From positions 1-11,721 of the forward strand of contig CAWIUB010000009.1 of the NCBI GenBank assembly GCA_963839175.1: a DNA stretch of 11,721 bases. The letters are read 5' to 3'. Shown here piece by piece: positions 7,058 through 11,721 of the stretch. This stretch comes from CAWIUB01 sp963839175 (GTDB taxonomy: Bacteria > Actinomycetota > Actinomycetes > Mycobacteriales > Jatrophihabitantaceae). A program made the translations under genes and the position numbers. Every line of letters begins with the position of its first letter. Position 1 is the stretch's first letter. The notes under the pieces are model-generated. The model was not told the origin of the DNA and did no database searches. It saw nothing but the letters and a program-made list of their open reading frames with translations.

Positions 7058-7963
7058 CTAGGCGCGCAGTCGGCGCAGCACGGACAGTAGCCGGTTCATC
7101 GGCCGGTCCAGCCCGTAACGATCGACCAGCTCGACCAAGAACGCCGGGTCTGCGGGCTCGCCTGGCAGCTGGTCGTCGACCTCGGGCACGAGGGCGTCCA
7201 AGCGGCCGCGGACCGCAGCCGGCGCGACGGCTAGGTAGTCGCGCGCGTCGCCGATGCGAGCGGCGGCGCCCGGCGGGAAGCCGTCCGCCCCAGCGTCCGC
7301 GGCCGCCACGATCTGCTCGATCGCGCCGAAGCGCACCACCAGCGCGGTGGCCGTCTTGGCACCGATGCCAGGCACGCCGGGCAGCCCGTCGCTCGAGTCG
7401 CCGCGCAGCACAGCGAAATCCGGGTAATGGGCGGCTGGAATCCCGTAGCGCTCGAGAATCTCGGCCGGGCCGAGGTCCTCCAGCTTGGCCACGCCCTTGC
7501 CGGTGTAGAGCACCCGGACCCGCTCGGTGGCCAGCGCGAACAGGTCCCGGTCACCGGTGACGATCTCGCACGGCCCGTCCTCGCGCGCGGCGAGCGTGGC
7601 GATCACATCGTCAGCTTCGAACCCCTCGGCGCCGGCTCTAGCCAGCCCGAGCGCGGCCAGGACGTCGAGGAATACCGGTATCTGGCGTAGGAGCGGGTCG
7701 GGTATCGCCTCGTTCACACCGTCGGGCGCCAGGCGGTGGGCTTTGTACGACGGCACAAGCGCCACCCGGAATGCTGGCCGCCAGTCGAGGTCGAGGCAGG
7801 CGACGTACCGGGTCGGCCGCCGGCGTTCGAGCAGGGTGGAGGTCATGTCGAGGTAGCCACGCACCGCGTTGATCGGCGTGCCGTCGGGCGCGGTCGTCGA
7901 CTCGGGCACGCCGTAGAACGCCCTGAAATACAGTCCCGCGGCATCAACGAGCATCAGGGTCAC
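7058..7963 (-). CDS. 5'-3' exonuclease (FEN/PolA N-terminal-like), stand-alone
   Basis: A 301-residue flap/5' nuclease similar to the N-terminal domain of DNA polymerase I, without a polymerase. Metal-binding acidic residues are in place: D7 in LMLVDAAGLYFRAF, LDLD at 57-60, E116/D118/D119 in GFEADDVIATLA, D138/D140 in IVTGDRDLFAL, and D189/D192 in RGDSSDGLPGVPGIGAKTA. The last also forms the H3TH DNA-binding helices. The helical-arch motif VPSYKAHR is present. It corresponds to M. tuberculosis Rv2090 in the same neighbourhood. The likely job is 5' flap or RNA-primer removal, overlapping that of Pol I; this is inferred from family. GTG 7963 was chosen over ATG 7954 because it leaves a few residues before the first strand and fits a -10 box 7 bp upstream. 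Longer upstream extension would overlap pfkB and looks non-coding. Confidence 0.93.
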   Translation of the reverse strand: MTLMLVDAAGLYFRAFYGVPESTTAPDGTPINAVRGYLDMTSTLLERRRPTRYVACLDLDWRPAFRVALVPSYKAHRLAPDGVNEAIPDPLLRQIPVFLDVLAALGLARAGAEGFEADDVIATLAAREDGPCEIVTGDRDLFALATERVRVLYTGKGVAKLEDLGPAEILERYGIPAAHYPDFAVLRGDSSDGLPGVPGIGAKTATALVVRFGAIEQIVAAADAGADGFPPGAAARIGDARDYLAVAPAAVRGRLDALVPEVDDQLPGEPADPAFLVELVDRYGLDRPMNRLLSVLRRLRA

Positions 7964-7970
7964 GGGTTGG

Positions 7971-7980
7971 ACGGTAACGT
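7971..7980. promoter_or_regulatory. Predicted bidirectional -10 element between exonuclease and pfkB genes
   Basis: The 25-bp gap between the exonuclease GTG (7963) and the kinase GTG (7989) contains ACGGTAACGT. The plus strand reads TAACGT (7975-7980) with 8 bases to the kinase GTG; the minus strand reads TACCGT (7976 to 7971) with 7 bases to the exonuclease GTG. The boxes share the central TA and both would give mRNAs with 0-2 nt leaders. It has the same design as the element at 3270-3279. There is no room for separate promoters in the gap, although upstream elements inside either gene could contribute. Confidence 0.5.
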
Positions 7981-7988
7981 GCGGGCTC

Positions 7989-8933
7989 GTGCTGACGGTG
8001 ATCGGTGAGGCCCTCGTCGACCTGGTCGACTCCGGTGACCACCGGACGTTCGTGGCGCATCCCGGCGGCAGTCCGCTCAACGTGGCGGTAGGGCTTGCCC
8101 GGCTCGAGCACCCGACCGCGCTGCTTGCCCGGCTGGCCACCGACGCGTTCGGCCGAATACTGCGATTGCATGCGCAGGACAACGGCGTGGACCTCGCCGC
8201 TGCGCCCCGCGCGGTCGAGCCGTCCACGCTCGCGGTCGTGTCGCTCGACGAGCAGCGCCGCGCCTCGTACGACTTCTACCTGGACGCAACTGCCGACTGG
8301 CAGTGGACGGCCGCAGAGCTCGCTGCAATCCCGGCGGACGCCACGCTGGTGCACACCGGCTCGCTGGCCAGTTGGACTCCGCCCGGCGACGCCCGGATCG
8401 CCGACGCGGTCGCCGCGCTGCACGCAGGGGGCCAAGTGCTGATCAGCTACGACCCGAACGTCCGGCCCAGGCTGATCGGCACACCCGAGCGGGGACGGCA
8501 ACTCGTCGAACGTTTCGTCGCAACGGCACATGTTGTCAAGGCAAGCGACGAGGACGTCGGCTGGCTGTATCCGGGGGCTACCCTCGATCGGGTCGCGGCG
8601 GACTGGCTCGGGCTCGGCGCGCGACTCATTGTGATCACCAAGGGTCCCGGTGGGGCGTCGACCTATCGCGGCGGCCGACGGCCGGTGCATCGCCCCACGC
8701 CGCCGATCGAGCTCGTCGACACGGTCGGTGCCGGGGACGCGCTCATGTCCGGCCTGCTCAGCTCGCTCGTCCAAGTCGGAGCGACTGAACCGGGTGCGCT
8801 GGCGGAACTCGACGACGAGGTGATAGTCCGCGTGGTCGACCGGGCGATCATGGCTGCGGCCATCACCTGTGAACGAGCCGGAGCGAACCCGCCGACCGCC
8901 GCCGACCTGGCCGGGCGGATCAGCCTCGCCTAG
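7989..8933 (+). CDS. PfkB-family carbohydrate kinase (fructokinase-like)
   Basis: A 314-residue sugar kinase of the ribokinase/PfkB family, transferring phosphate from ATP to a sugar in the cytoplasm. It starts LTVIGEALVDLV and has the first PfkB signature around GGSPLNVAVGLARL (26-39), the DPNVRPRL segment (155-162) typical of fructokinase-like members, and the second signature DTVGAGDALMSGLL (244-257) containing the anion hole and catalytic base D250. ITKGPGGAS (216-224) is the usual strand-loop ahead of it. Fructokinase is the nearest guess; substrate assignment from sequence alone is unsafe. GTG 7989 gives the standard N-terminus. It is divergent from the exonuclease with 25 bp between starts. 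The next 130 bp, before the arsR promoter, hold no gene and no convincing terminator. Confidence 0.92.
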   Translation: MLTVIGEALVDLVDSGDHRTFVAHPGGSPLNVAVGLARLEHPTALLARLATDAFGRILRLHAQDNGVDLAAAPRAVEPSTLAVVSLDEQRRASYDFYLDATADWQWTAAELAAIPADATLVHTGSLASWTPPGDARIADAVAALHAGGQVLISYDPNVRPRLIGTPERGRQLVERFVATAHVVKASDEDVGWLYPGATLDRVAADWLGLGARLIVITKGPGGASTYRGGRRPVHRPTPPIELVDTVGAGDALMSGLLSSLVQVGATEPGALAELDDEVIVRVVDRAIMAAAITCERAGANPPTAADLAGRISLA

Positions 8934-9065
8934 CGTCCGCAGCCGATGTCAGCGACGGGCCCGCCAGCAAACCCGCGCTGCAGCGTGGAGATGATGACGA
9001 CGGGAAGGCTTCGCTGCGCTGCCAAGCGGACCAATTATTCGGATGCGGTGGTCAAGCCAGAGCGA

Positions 9066-9071
9066 TATTGT
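9066..9071 (+). promoter_or_regulatory. Predicted -10 box of the arsR operon (leaderless)
   Basis: TATTGT ends 7 bases before the ATG at 9079, placing transcription start at or next to the start codon, as in the other genes here. No good -35 is visible at 9043-9048. There is no Shine-Dalgarno sequence before this ATG, which fits a leaderless mRNA. The local sequence is AT-rich compared with its surroundings. Confidence 0.4.
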
Positions 9072-9087
9072 TAACTCTATGGTTAAC
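9070..9087. promoter_or_regulatory. Candidate ArsR operator: two GTTAAC sites flanking the start codon
   Basis: Two copies of the palindrome GTTAAC (9070-9075 and 9082-9087) are separated by 6 bp, so their centres are 12 bp apart. The second copy is inside codons 2-3 of the regulator and the first overlaps the end of the predicted -10 box. Two AT-rich palindromes this close are improbable by chance in such GC-rich DNA. ArsR-family dimers typically repress their own operon from short inverted repeats over the promoter, so autoregulation is the natural reading; binding is inferred. Confidence 0.45.
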
Positions 9088-9396
9088 GATGCCTTCAAGG
9101 CGCTCGCGCATCCGGTGCGCCGCGGAATCGTGGAACGGCTGGCTGGCGGCCGGACAACGGTCGGCGCAGCGACCAGCGGTTTCGGGGTATCCAAACCGGC
9201 CATCTCCAAGCACCTGAAGGTGCTGGAGGAGGCCGGAGTGATCGTGCGTAGGGTCCACGGCCGCACCCACGAGCTGCGCCTGGACCCCGCCGTGCTGGGC
9301 GAAGCGGGCAACTGGATCGATCAACAGCGGGCGGTATGGGATCGCATGTTCGACGCCGTCGAGGAGTACCTCGCGGAACAGGAGAAGCAAACATGA
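9079..9396 (+). CDS. ArsR-family winged-helix transcriptional regulator
   Basis: A 105-residue winged-helix repressor. FKALAHPVRRGIVERLAGG is the classic ArsR N-terminal helix pair, VSKPAISKHLKVLEEAGVI the recognition helix-turn-helix, and VRRVHGRTHELRLDP the beta-wing. The C-terminal helix WIDQQRAVWDRMFDAVEEYL is typical of the subgroup paired with SRPBCC proteins. I see no cysteine cluster, and no cysteine at all, so it is not a thiolate metal sensor of the ArsR/SmtB kind. ATG 9079 is preferred over ATG 9043 because homologues begin directly before the FKALAHP helix and because of the -10 box at 9066. Its TGA overlaps the next ATG by 4 bp, implying translational coupling. It probably controls its own four-gene cluster. 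Confidence 0.92.
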   Translation: MVNDAFKALAHPVRRGIVERLAGGRTTVGAATSGFGVSKPAISKHLKVLEEAGVIVRRVHGRTHELRLDPAVLGEAGNWIDQQRAVWDRMFDAVEEYLAEQEKQT

Positions 9397-9848
9397 CGGA
9401 CGCGACACCGCAGGATCCCACCGTTCTTCGACTCGAGCGAACCTTCGGCGCGCCGGCCGAGACAGTGTTCGACGCCTGGACGAGCGCCGAGATGCTGCGA
9501 CGGTGGTGGCCCGCCGGACCGAGTTGGGACTGGGACACACCAGTGGCCGATGTGGATCTGCGAGTCGGCGGCGCCGTGCGGTTGGTCATGCGCAGCCCGG
9601 ACGGGGTGGACTTCGGTGGCACCGGGGAATATCTCGAGATCGATCCGCCCACGCGATTGGTGTTCAGCTGGACCTGGGACGGGCGCGACGGCACGCAGCT
9701 TGTCGAGGTCGATTTCCACGAGAACGCCGACGGCACGACGACTGTGGTGCTGACGAACAGCGGGCTCATTGACGAGGCGGACCAGCGATCGCATTACGAG
9801 GGCTGGCAGGCGTCCTTCGACAACCTCGATCGTGCCCTGGCCACGTGA
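9393..9848 (+). CDS. SRPBCC / AHSA1-domain protein (START-like)
   Basis: A 151-residue Bet v 1-like helix-grip protein of the AHSA1 group. Characteristic blocks are LERTFGAPAETVFDAWTSAE, then RRWWPAGPSW, a mid-segment GGAVRLVMRSPDGVDFGGTG, YLEIDPPTRLVFSWTW, and the C-terminal helix HYEGWQASFDNLDRAL. Such proteins hold a hydrophobic cavity for small ligands and are commonly encoded immediately after an ArsR regulator; their ligands are mostly unknown. Start ATG 9393 overlaps the arsR stop in ATGA, and an AGGAG (9380-9384) lies 8 bp upstream. A longer reading from 9336 would run inside arsR and is not supported by the family's length. The sigma-like gene begins 58 bp later. Confidence 0.93.
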   Translation: MTDATPQDPTVLRLERTFGAPAETVFDAWTSAEMLRRWWPAGPSWDWDTPVADVDLRVGGAVRLVMRSPDGVDFGGTGEYLEIDPPTRLVFSWTWDGRDGTQLVEVDFHENADGTTTVVLTNSGLIDEADQRSHYEGWQASFDNLDRALAT

Positions 9849-9906
9849 AGACCACGGGCCAGGCCCCACAGCGGGCCGTTTCCACGCGTCGGCGGGAGCT
9901 GCCGCG

Positions 9907-10320
9907 ATGAAGGCGTGGCTGTCCCGGGCGGTTACCGGCACGGTCCTGCGCGGGGAAGACCGACACAATCGAATCGCCCGGTGGTCGCGCTGGTTTCCGG
10001 TGACACCTGCGGTTGACGAAGCCCGGTTCCAGGATGCCGACGACCCGTATCCGGGGCATTGGCGCGAGTTTCCCCCACCCTGGCGCCATATTGTCGAGAC
10101 AGACCCCACCGTGCGTCATCGGCTGGCAGAAGCGGTGACCGAGCTGCCCACCACGTGGCGGCGCGTGCTGGCCCTGCGCGATGTGCAAGGTCGGTCGCCC
10201 GCCGAAGTCTCGGCAAAGCTCGAGGTCAGCCGGGAGCAGGAACGCGCATTACTCAATCGCGCCCGGGCGTTCCTGCGCGAGCGGCTCGCGCAGCTTCTCA
10301 GCCGAGACGGCGCCCGGTGA
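9907..10320 (+). CDS. Truncated ECF sigma factor: region 4 with only the tail of region 2
   Basis: A 137-residue protein. Residues 76-130, with ELPTTWRRVLALRDVQGRSP and the helix-turn-helix SAKLEVSREQERALLNRARA, match sigma region 4 of a clade of ECF sigma factors whose usual form is LP-x-x-Q-R-x-V-x-x-LRDVEG and LS-x-x-NQRVLLHRAR. The linker FQDADDPYPGHWREFPPPW (41-59) also matches that clade. The first 40 residues look like the end of region 2 (AWLSRAVTGTVLRGEDRHNR resembles the usual AWLYRIVTNTALRRLRR stretch), but regions 2.1-2.3, about 60 residues that bind core polymerase and melt the -10, are absent. No remnant is seen in the 58 bp upstream or inside the SRPBCC gene. ATG 9907 is the only sensible start. 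Its TGA overlaps the GTG of the transporter gene by 4 bp. It is either a decayed sigma factor or a DNA-binding/anti-sigma-binding fragment. Confidence 0.8.
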   Translation: MKAWLSRAVTGTVLRGEDRHNRIARWSRWFPVTPAVDEARFQDADDPYPGHWREFPPPWRHIVETDPTVRHRLAEAVTELPTTWRRVLALRDVQGRSPAEVSAKLEVSREQERALLNRARAFLRERLAQLLSRDGAR

Positions 10321-11721
10321 CGGCAGGCATCGCAAGGTCAACGACGCCGCCCGCGGTTTCCCGGCGGCTGCGGCCGCTGCAGGTCGCGATCGGCCTACAG
10401 GGAATGCTGCTGTGGGTCCCGGTCGAGAAGCTGTTCATGTCGCAGATTGGGTTTACCGCAGCCACGGTCGGCCTGATGGCGGCTGCCTACGCCGCCGTGG
10501 TTCCGCTCCTGGAGGTGCCGTCCGGCATCCTCGCAGATCGATCGAGCCGCAACTGGGTGATGGTGTGGGCCACCGTCTCCTTGATGGCCAGTTCGCTGCT
10601 GGGTGGGCTGAGCGAGAACCCAGCCACGTACATTGCCGCGGCCATGATCCTGGGCGTCTACTTCGCCCTGAACTCCGGCACCGTTGACAGCATGGTCTAC
10701 GACCTTGTGATGGAGGAGACCGGATCGAGCACGCTCTACGAGACCTGGATCGGCCGGGTCCGCATCGTCGAGAGCGCCGCGTTCGTGACCGGCGCGCTGG
10801 CCGGCGGTGCGCTGGCCAGCGTGACCTCGCCTCGGTTCACCTATTTCGCGTCGGTGCCCTTCACCGCGGTGGCGGTGGTGGCGTTCCTACGGTTCGACGA
10901 GCCGCGGCTGCATCGTTCCGCCGAGCCGGTTGCCCTGCGCCGCCACGTGGCCCTCGCCGTCCGGACGATGACCCGACAACGGGAGGTGCTCCGGATCATG
11001 CTGCTGTCCGCCCTGGCGGGGCTTGTTTCCCAGGCTGTGTTCGAGTTCGGCCCGCTCTGGCTGGTCGCGCTGAGCGCCCCCGCGGTGCTCTTCGGCCCGT
11101 ACTGGGCGGCCTTGGTCTCCACCTTGGGCCTGGGAGGTTATCTCGCTAGCAAGCTGAACCTGCAACGTCGTGCAATCGTCATTCTCTTCGCGTTCCTCGG
11201 ACCAATCGTGACTGTAACGCTTGCCCTGACCCGGTCGCTCGTCGCGGTGGTGCTCGCGCAAGCGTTGCTGGCGCTGCTTCTGGCGATCATCGGGATCCAC
11301 GCTGGCCGACTCCTGCACGACGCGGTGCCCTCGAGAATCAGGACCGGCGTCTCGTCCGGAGTGGGCACGCTGTCGTGGCTGCTGTTCCTGCCATTCTCCG
11401 TCGTGTTCGGATGGCTGGCTCGCGAGCACGGCGTGCAGACCTCCGGATGGATCCTCACGGCCGCAGCCGCACTGGTCGGCGTCGTGCTCCTCGTTGCGAC
11501 CCTCCGGCGCGTGCCACCACCCGCCCAGCCGGCCACCGGCCTGCCAGAGCTCGGCCCATCCCCGACCGGCGAGCTCCCATGTCGCGAGCTGGTCGACCTG
11601 GTCACCGATTACCTCGACGGCGCCCTTCCGCCGGAATGGAGAGCCGGATTCGAGGAGCACCTAGCCGGATGTGACGGGTGCACCGAGTATGTCCAGCAGA
11701 TCCGCGCCACGATCAAGGCCC
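10317..11721 (+). CDS. MFS transporter fused to a C-terminal zinc-finger anti-sigma (zf-HC2/ZAS) domain, 3' partial
   Basis: This frame is open from GTG 10317 to the window edge (468 codons, no stop). Residues about 20-405 are a major facilitator transporter: twelve hydrophobic segments can be counted, with EVPSGILADRSSRN after TM2 as motif A (G-x-L-x-D-R) and a charged central loop between TM6 and TM7. After TM12 a Pro-rich linker of about 20 residues leads without a stop into PCRELVDLVTDYLDGALP and EEHLAGCDGC, a ZAS/zf-HC2 domain with ligands C422, H448, C452 and C455 (the canonical H-x3-C-x2-C). The even helix number puts it in the cytoplasm, where anti-sigma domains act. These domains normally form small separate proteins encoded right after an ECF sigma gene. 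The GTGA overlap with the sigma fragment implies coupling. Substrate unknown; drug-type efflux is possible. The true C-terminus is outside the window. Confidence 0.9.
   Translation, partial: MTAGIARSTTPPAVSRRLRPLQVAIGLQGMLLWVPVEKLFMSQIGFTAATVGLMAAAYAAVVPLLEVPSGILADRSSRNWVMVWATVSLMASSLLGGLSENPATYIAAAMILGVYFALNSGTVDSMVYDLVMEETGSSTLYETWIGRVRIVESAAFVTGALAGGALASVTSPRFTYFASVPFTAVAVVAFLRFDEPRLHRSAEPVALRRHVALAVRTMTRQREVLRIMLLSALAGLVSQAVFEFGPLWLVALSAPAVLFGPYWAALVSTLGLGGYLASKLNLQRRAIVILFAFLGPIVTVTLALTRSLVAVVLAQALLALLLAIIGIHAGRLLHDAVPSRIRTGVSSGVGTLSWLLFLPFSVVFGWLAREHGVQTSGWILTAAAALVGVVLLVATLRRVPPPAQPATGLPELGPSPTGELPCRELVDLVTDYLDGALPPEWRAGFEEHLAGCDGCTEYVQQIRATIKA

Noticed and set aside
7964..8227. N-terminal extension of the exonuclease up to 8227
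   Set aside because: The added 88 residues are Ser/Arg-rich, overlap the divergent kinase gene in antisense and are absent from the family's usual start.
8934..9065. Terminator or small RNA between pfkB and arsR
   Set aside because: Only a short CGCTGCAGCG palindrome is visible, with no stable long stem and no T-run; not enough to call.
9321..10109. 262-codon minus-strand ORF over the SRPBCC and sigma genes
   Set aside because: The plus strand carries recognisable families with coupled starts and stops; the antisense frame has no recognisable pattern.
11500..11582. Separate anti-sigma gene starting near the zinc-finger domain
   Set aside because: No ATG, nor a GTG with a ribosome site, is suitably placed in frame; the ATG at 11579 is out of frame. 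The domain is continuous with the transporter.
1..11721. CRISPR arrays, tRNA/rRNA genes, insertion sequences, attachment sites
   Set aside because: No regularly spaced repeats, no tRNA-like cloverleaf or CCA end, no transposase motif and no long terminal inverted repeats were seen on either strand.

Overview
The window is high-GC, densely packed DNA from an actinobacterium (Actinomycetota); I cannot place it more narrowly. The evidence is the codon usage, many GTG starts, apparently leaderless genes, an F420/FMN split-barrel enzyme and, above all, gene order. The sequence runs PafC-type WYL regulator end, tatA-like remnant, tatC, diacylglycerol kinase, F420/PPOX enzyme, HAD phosphatase (minus), helY helicase, DUF4333 membrane protein, 5'-3' exonuclease (minus). 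This matches the pafC-tatA-tatC-helY-Rv2091c-Rv2090 order of Mycobacterium tuberculosis, with three extra genes inserted before helY.

Positions 1-1350 are damaged. The pafC end, a probable tatA, tatC and the first part of the diacylglycerol kinase are recognisable only by hopping between reading frames; tatC alone needs about ten switches. Conserved residues survive inside each fragment, which suggests small indel errors in the sequence (for example at a contig end) more than old gene decay. Downstream of about 1350 the genes read cleanly.

Positions 2185-8933 hold housekeeping genes: PPOX enzyme, HAD phosphatase, HelY, a YGQ-rich DUF4333 protein, a stand-alone FEN-type exonuclease and a PfkB sugar kinase. 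The two divergent pairs (HAD/helY and exonuclease/pfkB) are separated by only 22 and 25 bp. Each gap carries a symmetric element of the form ACNGTAANGT, which reads as a -10 box on both strands at leaderless distance from both start codons.

Positions 9066-11721 hold a tight plus-strand cluster that looks accessory: an ArsR-type repressor, an AHSA1/SRPBCC protein (4-bp overlap), a 137-residue ECF sigma factor lacking most of region 2, and (4-bp overlap) a 12-helix MFS transporter. The transporter's C-terminus continues in frame into a zinc-finger anti-sigma (zf-HC2/ZAS) domain and runs off the window. A transporter fused to an anti-sigma domain and coupled to a remnant sigma factor is the most unusual feature here. 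It suggests either membrane-tethered, substrate-responsive control of transcription or the decayed leftover of a sigma/anti-sigma pair. The window's 5' gene is partial and so is its 3' gene.
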